Source: CAYPNP01 sp964412195 (GTDB taxonomy: Bacteria > Acidobacteriota > JAAYUB01). From it: a stretch of 64,000 nucleotides of DNA. Positions 43,638 through 51,375 of this stretch are shown piece after piece (the first letter of the stretch is position 1; each line of letters starts with the position of its first letter). A program made the translations under genes and the position numbers. The stretch covers positions 62,001 to 126,000 of the forward strand of contig CAYPNP010000008.1 of NCBI GenBank assembly GCA_964412195.1. The letters run 5' to 3'. The notes under the pieces were generated by a model. It was given only the letters and a program-made list of their open reading frames with translations, ran no database searches and had not been told where the DNA came from.

Positions 43638-43791
43638 GAAACCTCCAACCAGGGCGGGGTGTGGCATCCGGTCATAGGATGGGTCGGACGTACAGACAGT
43701 TTCTACCATGGAAGGCCATTCCCGGCAACCAGAATGGAGCGAAACGCAGATCTGGGGTGGGATCCACGCGGGGAGGGCGCGGAATGTCAAT

Positions 43792-44301
43792 TCAGCCGAG
43801 GGCGCCCGCGTTGGGATCCTTGGGCGCCGCATCCGGCGGCCGGAGAAAATCAATGTCGTCCAAATCCCGTGGGCGCCGAACCGCCTGCTTGTTTTTCAAC
43901 AGTGCCTCGAGGCCGATGTAGTAGATTGAAAACCGGTCACCGATCTCGAGGGTTTCTCTGATTCGCGAGTCCCATGCTTCCTGAAAACCAACACCCGTTA
44001 TGGAGTTCAGCAAGTCCAGGCGGTTGGGCGGCCGACCGAATTGGAAGACGCAGGCAGGCGCCTGCAATGATCGAGGGTCACGGATGCCGGGTACAGATCC
44101 CCGCCAAAATTCACGCAAGGCGTCGAAGAGCCTCTGCACATTCTGCGTTTCCAAATCATAGAAGATGTCCAGATCTCCGGTCAGACGCGCATGTCCATGG
44201 TAAACGACAGCCTCCCCGCCCACGATGACATACCGGACCTCGTGCCGGGCTAACAATCGGAGAAAATCCAAAATGTCAGGAGAGAAGTGTTCCGCTTTCA
44301 T
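43792..44301 (-). CDS. Minimal nucleotidyltransferase (DUF6036-like), possible toxin-antitoxin partner
   Basis: 169 aa. Pol-beta-type nucleotidyltransferase core: YVIVGGEAVVYHGHARLTGDLDIFYD (GG ... D-x-D signature, about 24-49), then helical C-terminus (LEALLKNKQAVRRPRDLDDIDFL). Start ATG 44301 matches related proteins that begin ...FSPDILDFLRLL; ATG 44325 is possible. It overlaps the upstream 63 aa gene by 26 bp. Compared with its neighbours the stretch is visibly less GC-rich, as is common for mobile accessory pairs. Confidence 0.75.
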   Translation of the reverse strand: MKAEHFSPDILDFLRLLARHEVRYVIVGGEAVVYHGHARLTGDLDIFYDLETQNVQRLFDALREFWRGSVPGIRDPRSLQAPACVFQFGRPPNRLDLLNSITGVGFQEAWDSRIRETLEIGDRFSIYYIGLEALLKNKQAVRRPRDLDDIDFLRPPDAAPKDPNAGALG

Positions 44302-44467
44302 CCACTTCAGAGCTTTCGCGGACATCCGGCGGATTGGGGCCGTAGACCCGGTCGCGCAAGGCTTTCGCAACGGCCTGCCGCTCTTCCGGGGTCATCCGCC
44401 GCTCCTGTTCGATTTCCCAGGCACGAGCCTCTTCGAATGATCGCGCGATATGCACCTCAGGATCCAT
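44276..44467 (-). CDS. Small acidic/basic helical protein, partner of the nucleotidyltransferase
   Basis: 63 aa. MDPEVHIARSFEEARAWEIEQ and MTPEERQAVAKALRDRVYG are highly helical and charged; the phrase MTPEERQAVAKAL is typical of short proteins found upstream of DUF6036 nucleotidyltransferases. Overlaps the next gene, so translation is coupled. Function unproven. Confidence 0.6.
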   Translation of the reverse strand: MDPEVHIARSFEEARAWEIEQERRMTPEERQAVAKALRDRVYGPNPPDVRESSEVDESGTLLS

Positions 44468-44596
44468 CCTCGCCTCGCCGGTTCGGGCACCCGAACCGTA
44501 TTACAAGATTGAATATACACGCTTCTCATTGAGTGTTCAAGAGATAATAGCGATCGCTCGGGTATGTTGGGATGGAACTTCTGACCTGGCTTGGGA

Positions 44597-45184
44597 TCAT
44601 CCGCGGAGAGAGCGAAAAATCCCGACGATCTCCCGGCGGGCGGACTCGACGGCGGGGGAGATTTCGCCGAAGGCCGTGACGTCGCCGATGCGGATGCCCA
44701 GGAAGTGCACCTCGATCCCCGGGCGCTCCTCCCGCCACCACTGCACCAGCAGCCGCATCGGGACGGAGTGGGTGCTGTGGATGAAGGCGTCCAGGCGGTC
44801 CGGTTCGTAGAAGGCCCAAGAACGGGCGTTGCGGCGCGGCGGACGGACGGCGTCCACGAGGAAGACCCCGTCGGCGGCGTACTTTGTCACCAGCCCGGCG
44901 GCGTTCTCCAGGGCCGTCCCCACCGGCACGGCGATCAGCCGCTCTTCGGCCTTATGATTTCGCGCAGGGGCGCAGAGATTCGGAGATTCAGGATCCTCTC
45001 TGCGCCTCTGCGTCTCTGCGTGAAAAGGATTGCCTGAGGGGGGTTCCAGGTCTTGGGCGATCAGGGAACCGACGGCATCGTCGGCCCGCAGCTCGTTGCC
45101 GATGCCGAACAGGAGAACCCGGCGGCCGTCGCGCCGGGCCTCCCGCAGGATGCGGCGCAGCCGGCTCGCCGGGGTGGCCGGCAC
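44597..45184 (-). CDS. [NiFe]-hydrogenase maturation protease (HycI-like) with in-frame repeat insertion
   Basis: 195 aa. Cleaves the C-terminal tail of the hydrogenase large subunit after nickel insertion. Nickel-site residues by comparison with HycI: Asp in NELRADDAVG, Asp in FLVDAVRPP, His in HSTHSVP; the end HFLGIRIGDVTAFGEISP also fits HycI. Between EPPSGN and EERLIAV a ~27-residue stretch (HAETQRRREDPESPNLCAPA and on) is the translation of a GCGCAGAG repeat hairpin (44950-45030) and has no counterpart in the family. GTG start with AGGAG, 3 bp after the ferredoxin gene. Last gene of the hydrogenase operon. Confidence 0.88.
   Translation of the reverse strand: MPATPASRLRRILREARRDGRRVLLFGIGNELRADDAVGSLIAQDLEPPSGNPFHAETQRRREDPESPNLCAPARNHKAEERLIAVPVGTALENAAGLVTKYAADGVFLVDAVRPPRRNARSWAFYEPDRLDAFIHSTHSVPMRLLVQWWREERPGIEVHFLGIRIGDVTAFGEISPAVESARREIVGIFRSLRG
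44950..45030. repeat. GCGCAGAG hairpin repeat inserted in a coding sequence
   Basis: Arms 44961-44978 (CGCGCAGGGGCGCAGAGA) and 44997-45020 (TCTCTGCGCCTCTGCGTCTC and on) are complementary, with an 18 nt loop. Same family as 9510-9543, 12226-12262 and 20058-20088. Its length keeps the reading frame of the surrounding protease gene open. Confidence 0.85.
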
Positions 45185-45187
45185 GGC

Positions 45188-45583
45188 TTACTCCTGGACC
45201 AGGCGGAGGGCGTCGCGGGTGAAGTTGGCCACGGCGAACTCCTTATCCATGTGGATGGCGTCCTTGGGACAGACCTCCTCACAGCGGGCGCAGTGGGTGC
45301 AACGGTCCAGGTACAGGATCATGACGCACTTCTTCTGGGCTTTCGCACCTTCGGCGGGGGCCTCGCCCGGCGGCGGCTCGAGCTTCTTGACGTCGATCTC
45401 GATGGCCTCGGCGGTGCAGTCGCGCACGCAGGCGCGGCAGCCGATGCACTTGCTGGAGTCGAACCGCGGCGTGCCGCGGAAACCCTCCGGCACGGTCACC
45501 TCCACGAAGGGATAGAGGATGGTGACGGGCTTCTCGGCCAGGTTGCGCATCAGTTCGGGGACCAGGATTCCTGCTTTTTTCAT
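45188..45583 (-). CDS. Hydrogenase ferredoxin subunit (NuoI-like)
   Basis: 131 aa with two 4Fe-4S motifs: Cys46, 49, 52 (CIGCRAC) and Cys56; then Cys95, 98, 101 and 105 (CTHCARCEEVCP). Carries electrons between ferredoxin and the B/D-like catalytic core. N-terminal YPFVEVTVPEGFRG resembles NuoI of complex I-like hydrogenases. A Pro/Ala-rich linker lies between the clusters. ATG is 3 bp from the H-like gene. Confidence 0.93.
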   Translation of the reverse strand: MKKAGILVPELMRNLAEKPVTILYPFVEVTVPEGFRGTPRFDSSKCIGCRACVRDCTAEAIEIDVKKLEPPPGEAPAEGAKAQKKCVMILYLDRCTHCARCEEVCPKDAIHMDKEFAVANFTRDALRLVQE

Positions 45584-45585
45584 GT

Positions 45586-46581
45586 TCACACCACTCCGCC
45601 GGCTTTGATCGCCAGCACCACCAGGAACTGGACCAGGGAGACCGGGGCCAGGTAGCGCCAGCTGAAGGTCACGATCTGGTCGATGCGGATGCGGGCGCAG
45701 GCCGCCCGGATCACGCTCAGCAGCGCCACCACCAGGGTGGTGGTCAGCAGGAACCAGATCAGGTCGAGGACGAGGCTGGGAACCGGGCCCAGGCCGGCGA
45801 GCACCGGGGTCAGACGGCCCAGGAACAGCCGGGCGATGAGGCCGGCGCCCACCAGCATGGTGATGTCCTTCTGCAGCCGGAACAGGGCCAGCTTCTTGCC
45901 GCTGTACTCGGTCAGCGGACCGCCCACCACCTCGGTCTCCGCCTCCGGGATGTCGAAGGGCACGCGCTCCAGCTTGGCCTGCAGCGTCAACACCGCCACG
46001 CCGAAGGCCAGCACCTGCACCAGGATCACCCACCAGTCGCCGCCGGTCCAGGGGAACCGGGCGATGGCGTCGATCCGCCAGCTGTTGGCCAGCATGCCGG
46101 GGGTCAGCAGCGCCAGGAAGAAGGGCACCTCGTAGGCGAAGAGCTGGGTCAGCACGCGGGTTCCGCCGATCAGGCTGAACGGGCTGACCGAGAACCAGCC
46201 GGCCAGGAAAAGCACGAACGACGGGATGGCCAGGAGGTAGGCCACCACGATCAGGTCGCCCTCGAACGAGTTGAAGGGCCGCAGGTGCCACAGCGGCAGG
46301 TAGAGGCCGGCGGTGCAAACCGATGCCAGGGAGATCAGCGGCAGGATGTTGAACATGAACTTGTCCGCCTGCCGGGGCGTGATGTCTTCCTTGCCCATCA
46401 GTTTGATCAGGTCGGCCACCGGCTGCAGGATGCCGCTCCAGCCCGTGTAGAGCGGGCCGCGGCGGTTCTGCATGCGGGCGTACAGCTTCCGGTCGAGCCA
46501 CTCCAGGTAGGTGGAGAAGGCCGATTGGAAGAGGAATCCCGGAAAAACCAGGATGTAGAGCAGCACTTTGACCGTTTCCAT
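45586..46581 (-). CDS. Hydrogenase membrane subunit, NuoH/EchB-like
   Basis: 331 aa, about eight membrane helices. Contains the conserved E-rich loops of complex I subunit H: EWLDRKLYARMQNRRGP and GWSGILQPVADLIKLM, and the cytosolic loop ERVPFDIPEAETEVVGGPLTEYSG. This subunit joins the catalytic arm to the ion-pumping membrane arm. Starts 15 bp after the D-like gene. Confidence 0.95.
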   Translation of the reverse strand: METVKVLLYILVFPGFLFQSAFSTYLEWLDRKLYARMQNRRGPLYTGWSGILQPVADLIKLMGKEDITPRQADKFMFNILPLISLASVCTAGLYLPLWHLRPFNSFEGDLIVVAYLLAIPSFVLFLAGWFSVSPFSLIGGTRVLTQLFAYEVPFFLALLTPGMLANSWRIDAIARFPWTGGDWWVILVQVLAFGVAVLTLQAKLERVPFDIPEAETEVVGGPLTEYSGKKLALFRLQKDITMLVGAGLIARLFLGRLTPVLAGLGPVPSLVLDLIWFLLTTTLVVALLSVIRAACARIRIDQIVTFSWRYLAPVSLVQFLVVLAIKAGGVV

Positions 46582-46596
46582 GCGTAACCTCGCGGA

Positions 46597-47796
46597 TCAG
46601 AACCGGAGTCCCCGGTCCTTGCGGTACCAGTCGATGCCGTGGCGGCGCAGCTCCTCCCAGGTGGTCAGGCGGCGGCCGCGCTTGCGGTCATTGAGCACCA
46701 CCGCCATCCGGTCGGTGCAGGAGAAGCACGGGTCGATGGAGGCGATGGCGATGGGGATGTCGGCGACGAAGGCGCCCACCACCGACTCGGTGGCCGCCTC
46801 GAGATTGGCCATGGTGGGGGCACGCACCTTCACCCGCTCGGGCTTGTCGGTGCCGTTGCTGCGGACGAAATGGACGTCTTCGCCGCGCGGCGCCTCGTAG
46901 CGGCTCACCGCCGCGCCCTCGGGCACGCGGCGCATGACTTTCTTGGCGGCGATGTCCCCATCGGGCAGTTTTTTCAGGAGCTGGTCGATGATCTTGCAGG
47001 CCTCCACCATTTCGAGGGCCCGTACGATCACCCGGCCCAGGACATCGCACAGGTCCGAGGTGATGACCTTGAATTCCAGCTCGGGATACGCCGCGTGCGG
47101 ATCGTCGCGCCGTATGTCCATGTCGACCCCGCTGGCCCGGGCGAAGGGGCCGACCGTGCACATCTGCAGGGCGCGCTCCTTGCTCATGCAGCCGACGCCC
47201 TGGATCCGGGCGATGAAACTGGGCTCGTGGGAAGCGATGTTGATGTAGTACTCGAGCCGCTGGGTGAGGGTGCCGAGCATCTCGAAGATCTTCTTCTTCT
47301 GATCCTCGGTGATGTCGCGCCGCACGCCGCCGATGGTGTTGATGCCGTAATTGACCCGGTTGCCGCTGATTTCCTCGAGCATGGCCATGACCAGCTCGCG
47401 ATCGCGCCACACGTACATGAAGAGGGTGTCGAAGCCCACTTCATGGGCGGCCACCCCGAGCCAGAGAAGGTGGCTGTGAAGGCGTTCCAGCTCGCAGACC
47501 AGGGTGCGGAGGTACAGGCCCCGCTTGGGCACTTCCACATCCAGGAGCTTTTCGACCGCCTGGACGAAGGCGGTGGTGTGGGAGTGGGAGCAGATGCCGC
47601 AGATGCGCTCGAGCAGGTAGATGCACTGGTAGTAGTTGCGGTCCTCGCAGGCTTTCTCCATGCCCCGGTGGTTGTAGCCCATGCGGATCCGGGCGCCGAC
47701 GATCTCCTCGCCCTCGATGTCGAAGTCAAACTTGGCCGGCTCCTTCAGGAAGGGGTGCTGCGGCCCGATGGGGATGCGGATGGTCTTCTCGGACAT
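46597..47796 (-). CDS. Group 4 [NiFe]-hydrogenase large subunit (NuoD-like)
   Basis: 399 aa. Holds the catalytic Ni-Fe site: Cys66 and Cys69 in RICGICSHSH and Cys357 and Cys360 in DPCFSCTDR, so all four metal ligands are intact (they are lost in complex I NuoD). A 36-residue tail after Arg363 (MAVVLNDRKR and on) is the type removed by HycI-like proteases and resembles the HycE tail. Typical D-subunit features follow the Cys pair (YLRTLVCELERLHSHLLWLG; SGNRVNYGINTIGG). It is separate from the C-like subunit, unlike HycE/HyfG. Starts 4 bp from the C-like gene. Confidence 0.96.
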   Translation of the reverse strand: MSEKTIRIPIGPQHPFLKEPAKFDFDIEGEEIVGARIRMGYNHRGMEKACEDRNYYQCIYLLERICGICSHSHTTAFVQAVEKLLDVEVPKRGLYLRTLVCELERLHSHLLWLGVAAHEVGFDTLFMYVWRDRELVMAMLEEISGNRVNYGINTIGGVRRDITEDQKKKIFEMLGTLTQRLEYYINIASHEPSFIARIQGVGCMSKERALQMCTVGPFARASGVDMDIRRDDPHAAYPELEFKVITSDLCDVLGRVIVRALEMVEACKIIDQLLKKLPDGDIAAKKVMRRVPEGAAVSRYEAPRGEDVHFVRSNGTDKPERVKVRAPTMANLEAATESVVGAFVADIPIAIASIDPCFSCTDRMAVVLNDRKRGRRLTTWEELRRHGIDWYRKDRGLRF

Positions 47797-47800
47797 AGGA

Positions 47801-48277
47801 CTACTCCTCCTTCACGTCGGCGGCGGTGGGCCGAGGGATCTGCACATCCTTGCGCAGCGGGAAGACGCCGTCGGGCCAGTCTTCGGGCAGGGTCTGCCGG
47901 CGCAGCGATGGGTGGCCGACCGGCATGATCCCGAACAGGTCATACACTTCCCGCTCGTACACCAGGGCGCCCTCGATGAGGGGGGCCAGCGAGGGCACCT
48001 GCGGATTCGCCCTGTCCGGAACCGGCACAGTCAGGGTCACTGTGACCTCGCCGGAGAAAATGTAGTGGACCTCGAACCGGTCCCGCCGGTCCTCCCCCAC
48101 GATCGTGCCCAGGTGCCGGATGCCGAACCGGTTGCCCAGCGTGGCGACGGCTGCGTGCAGCCCTTCCGCCGGCACCGTGATCCAGTACCGGAAGGGATTC
48201 TGCTTGCGTACCTCCCCGCCGGGGAATGCCTCCTTGAGGGGGGCTTCGTAATCCTTCACATTCAGATTGACGCTCAT
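47801..48277 (-). CDS. Hydrogenase subunit, NuoC-like (30 kDa)
   Basis: 158 aa. Non-catalytic, structural partner of the large subunit. Signature near the C-terminus: YEREVYDLFGIMPVGHPSLR, then LPEDWPDGVFPLRKD, as in NuoC. Ends 4 bp before the large-subunit gene; 16 bp after the B-like gene. Confidence 0.92.
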   Translation of the reverse strand: MSVNLNVKDYEAPLKEAFPGGEVRKQNPFRYWITVPAEGLHAAVATLGNRFGIRHLGTIVGEDRRDRFEVHYIFSGEVTVTLTVPVPDRANPQVPSLAPLIEGALVYEREVYDLFGIMPVGHPSLRRQTLPEDWPDGVFPLRKDVQIPRPTAADVKEE

Positions 48278-48293
48278 GGTTACCCTCCTTCGC

Positions 48294-48725
48294 TCAGGCC
48301 GACTGCTCGAGCTTGCCCAGCAGCTTGGCCACGCCGTCGATGACGGCCTCGGGCTTGACCGGGCAGCCGGGGATGTAGGCCGACACGGGGATCACCTGGT
48401 CGACGCCCTCCAGCACGTTGTAGCAGCCGCGGAACGCGCCGCCGCTGCAGGCGCAGGCGCCCACGGCCACGACGAACTTGGGCTCGGGCATCTGCTCGTA
48501 GATCCGGCGGAGCCGCTTGGCGATCTGCTTGGTGACGGGCCCGCTGCAGACCAGCACGTCGGCGTGCCGGGGCGAGGCCTTCAGCAGGATGCCGAAGCGT
48601 TCCAGGTCGTAGTGGGGCATCAGCGCGGCCAGGATCTCGATGTCGCAGGCATTGCAGGCCCCCGAGTTGAAGTGCAGGATCCACGGCGACTTCAGCCGGG
48701 ACCACTGGACGAGTTTTTTCAGCAC
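48294..48725 (-). CDS. Hydrogenase small subunit, NuoB-like
   Basis: 143 aa. Carries the proximal 4Fe-4S cluster next to the Ni-Fe site: Cys24 and Cys27 (GACNACDIE), Cys91 (VGACACSGG), Cys121 (PGCPVKPEAV). This is the short group 4 form, without the extra clusters of groups 1-3. GTG or ATG start is ATG 48725. Followed by the C-like gene at 16 bp. Confidence 0.94.
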   Translation of the reverse strand: MLKKLVQWSRLKSPWILHFNSGACNACDIEILAALMPHYDLERFGILLKASPRHADVLVCSGPVTKQIAKRLRRIYEQMPEPKFVVAVGACACSGGAFRGCYNVLEGVDQVIPVSAYIPGCPVKPEAVIDGVAKLLGKLEQSA

Positions 48726-48743
48726 GGCAGACTCCTTGATAAA

Positions 48744-49079
48744 CTAGTCGAAATCCACGTACAGGATACCGATCGACGCGCCAATTACCCCGAGGTACAG
48801 CAGCGCGCGCCAGGCCGTCCCGCCGCCGGGCACTGTGGCCACCGTCAGGACGGCCACGTGCATGATGGTGAAGAAGATGGCGGCGATGAAGAAGCGGCGG
48901 TACCCGAAGGTGAACTTGTCGGCCGAGAAATCCTCGCCGCAGGCGTAGGCCTCCAGCTTCCCCGGCTCGGGAGTGGGTTTCTCCCCCATCAGCTTGCCGA
49001 GCCCGTACAGGCCCCAGCTTAGCAGGAGGAAGGCCAGGAATGCAACCGGCGGCGACAGCAGGATGTTGATGTCAAACAT
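48744..49079 (-). CDS. NuoA-like membrane subunit
   Basis: 111 aa, three membrane helices. The loop after helix 1 has EAYACGEDFSADKFTF, comparable to the YECG loop of NuoA. The family's FDxE segment is replaced by FTIMHVA (about residues 70-76). A NuoA-like gene is normal in complex I and Fpo, and less expected next to an intact [NiFe] large subunit. The call is based on length, topology, the cysteine loop and operon position between the K- and B-like genes. Confidence 0.78.
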   Translation of the reverse strand: MFDINILLSPPVAFLAFLLLSWGLYGLGKLMGEKPTPEPGKLEAYACGEDFSADKFTFGYRRFFIAAIFFTIMHVAVLTVATVPGGGTAWRALLYLGVIGASIGILYVDFD

Positions 49080-49082
49080 GGC

Positions 49083-49391
49083 TCACCCCTTCAGCTTGGA
49101 CAGCAGCTTGACGTCCAGCGAACCGTAGATTTTGTTCACCATCACGGCCAGGGCCAGCATCACGGCGGCCAGGATCGTCTCCACCAGGATGAAGGTCACC
49201 AGCAGCGACTGGATAAAGCCGATCCCCTGGCGGGCCACCCCGGCGGCGAGGAGGATCAGGGTCACGCCCTTGGCGACGACCTCCACCCCGATGATCAGGC
49301 GCAGCAGGTTGCGGAAGGTGAACAGGAGGTACACCCCCAGCATGAACACCAGCAGGCCGCAGAAGAGCAGGGCGATGAGTTGCTCAGTCAT
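49083..49391 (-). CDS. NuoK/MnhC-like membrane subunit
   Basis: 102 aa, three helices. The conserved membrane Glu lies in LLRLIIGVEVVAKGVTLIL and a second in LLVTFILVETILAAVML, as in NuoK/MrpC. Overlaps the J-like gene by 8 bp and precedes the A-like gene by 3 bp. Confidence 0.9.
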   Translation of the reverse strand: MTEQLIALLFCGLLVFMLGVYLLFTFRNLLRLIIGVEVVAKGVTLILLAAGVARQGIGFIQSLLVTFILVETILAAVMLALAVMVNKIYGSLDVKLLSKLKG

Positions 49392-49884
49392 GGTGCGCCT
49401 CCTTGCCGGTCACCCGGAAGATGGTCAGGATGCCGAAGACCCCCACCAGGATCAGGCTGATCTGGCCAAGGATGTCGCTGGTGCGCTGGCCCCAGAAGAC
49501 CTGCTGGAAGGTCGTCCCGGCGGCCGGGACGGCCGTGCCGGCCGGCGACGGCGCCAGGGCGCCGGCGAGGGCCTGGACCGCGAACAGGTCCACTCCCACC
49601 AGCAGCAGCAGGATGAAGGGCAGGAAGTAGAGCGGCACCCGCGACTCCACCGTCTGGTCGGAGTTCTTGGTCAGGCTGACCGTGGACACGAACAGCACCG
49701 TGATCAGGCCGGCGCAGACGCTCAGCTCGAACACCGCGGCCACGTTGGCGCCGTAGTGGAAGAGCACCATGGAGAGCACGACGCTGGCCAGCGCCAGGGA
49801 GACGGCGGCGTACAGCAGGTCACGGAAGACGCCGCACAGCACGGCGAAGACAACCACGAGGCCCAGTAAAATCCAGAGTAACAT
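49384..49884 (-). CDS. NuoJ-like membrane subunit
   Basis: 166 aa, about five helices. AAVSLALASVVLSMVLFHYG and ELSVCAGLITVLFV (with the conserved Glu) match the NuoJ/MbhD-E fold; a Pro/Ala-rich loop near 112-130 is longer than usual. Begins 1 bp after the N-like antiporter gene. Position between antiporter and K-like genes is as in complex I operons. Confidence 0.88.
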   Translation of the reverse strand: MLLWILLGLVVVFAVLCGVFRDLLYAAVSLALASVVLSMVLFHYGANVAAVFELSVCAGLITVLFVSTVSLTKNSDQTVESRVPLYFLPFILLLLVGVDLFAVQALAGALAPSPAGTAVPAAGTTFQQVFWGQRTSDILGQISLILVGVFGILTIFRVTGKEAHHD

Positions 49885-49885
49885 C

Positions 49886-51328
49886 TCACTTCCCTCCCGT
49901 CAGAATCATGGCCGCGGGCTGGATCAGGATCTGGACGATTTGGTGGAAGAAGACCCCCACCAGCAGGCACTGGGCCGCCAGGAAAACCACCGCCACCGAC
50001 ATGGCCAGGGGGGCTTCCTTGATGTCCTGCCACTTCGCGTTGAGCTTGCCGAAGAAGACCCGGCGCTGCAGCAGGAGGAAGTAGCCCAGGGTGAAGACGC
50101 TGACGCAGACCAGCAGGACGGCCACGGTGTACTGGCCGGCGGCCAGGGCGCCCAGGATGATGAAGAGCTTGCTCCAGAACCCGTTGAAGGGCGGCACGCC
50201 GGCGATGGACAGGGTGCCGAAGGCGCTGGTGATGGACGTCACCTTCATCCGGTTCTCCAGCCCGCCCATCTCGTTGATGTTGCGGGTCCCGGTGCGGTAC
50301 TGGACGGCGCCGCTGTTCAGGAAGAGGAGGCTCTTGAAGAGCGCGTGGTTGTACACGTGGAAGAGCGCGCCGATGAGGCCCAGCGGATTGCCCAGGCCGA
50401 AGCCGATCAGGATGTAGCCGATCTGGCTGATGCTGGAGTACGCCAGCAGCCGCTTCATGTCGTCCTGGAAATAGGCGATCACGGCGCCGGCGATCATGGA
50501 GACGATGCCGAAGATCAGGAACACCTTCAGCACCTGGCCGGGCGCGGGGTAGATGTAGAGGAAGAGCCGCACCAGGGAGTAGATCCCCGCCACCTTGATG
50601 ACCACGCCGCTCAGCATGGCGGAGATGGGCGCGGGCGCCGACGGGTGGGCGTCGGGCAGCCAGGCGTGGAACGGCATCACCGCCGCCTTCAGGCCGAAGC
50701 CGGTCACGAAGAGCCCGGCCGCCACCAGGAAGAGCAGGCTCATGCCCGCCGGCCCGGCGGCCAGCTGCGCCTTCAGCACCTCGAACTGCAGCGAGCCGGC
50801 GGAGATGTACACCAGGGCGACGCCCACCAGAACCAGGGCGGTGGCCACCGCGGACAGCAGCAGGTACTTGAGCGCGGACTCGATCCCGTCATACTTCAGG
50901 TTGTAGGCCACCAGCACGTACGAGGCGATGGAGGCCACCTCCAAGTACAGGTACAGGCTGAAGAGGTCGCGCGCCAGCAGCACCCCGTTCAGGCCCAGCA
51001 CCATCAGCAGCAGCAAGGCGTAGAACTTGCCCCGCCCGCCGTAGTGGCCGATGTAGTCGATGGCGTAGATGATGCAGAAGAACGCCACCGAATTGACCAC
51101 CACCAGGAAGAGCAGGCTCAGGGCGTCCAGGGTGAGGGTCGCCCCCAGCAGCTGGAAGGTGCGGAGCCCCGAAGCCCCCGGGATCAAGCGGAGGCACACC
51201 GCCAGGGTCGCGCCGCCCGCCAGGGCCGCCAGGGCGTCGGCGACGCGGCGGCCCAGCCGGGAGGCCCAGGGCATCAAGACCACGGCGGCCAGGGGGATGA
51301 TCAGCAGCAAGCCAATATAGTTTCCCAT
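49886..51328 (-). CDS. Antiporter-like subunit (NuoN/MrpD-like)
   Basis: 480 aa, 14 helices. Key residues of the proton/sodium channel are in place: Glu in FSLYLYLEVASIASYVLV (helix 5), Lys in GFGLKAAVMPFHAWLPDA (helix 7) and Lys in LSGVVIKVAGIYSLVR (helix 8). Nearest in style to NuoN or MrpD. First of the small subunit block after the L-like gene. Confidence 0.92.
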   Translation of the reverse strand: MGNYIGLLLIIPLAAVVLMPWASRLGRRVADALAALAGGATLAVCLRLIPGASGLRTFQLLGATLTLDALSLLFLVVVNSVAFFCIIYAIDYIGHYGGRGKFYALLLLMVLGLNGVLLARDLFSLYLYLEVASIASYVLVAYNLKYDGIESALKYLLLSAVATALVLVGVALVYISAGSLQFEVLKAQLAAGPAGMSLLFLVAAGLFVTGFGLKAAVMPFHAWLPDAHPSAPAPISAMLSGVVIKVAGIYSLVRLFLYIYPAPGQVLKVFLIFGIVSMIAGAVIAYFQDDMKRLLAYSSISQIGYILIGFGLGNPLGLIGALFHVYNHALFKSLLFLNSGAVQYRTGTRNINEMGGLENRMKVTSITSAFGTLSIAGVPPFNGFWSKLFIILGALAAGQYTVAVLLVCVSVFTLGYFLLLQRRVFFGKLNAKWQDIKEAPLAMSVAVVFLAAQCLLVGVFFHQIVQILIQPAAMILTGGK

Positions 51329-51375
51329 AGTCTACCTCAAGAGCGTTCGTCTAACCGCGCGGGGCCGGGCCCCGG

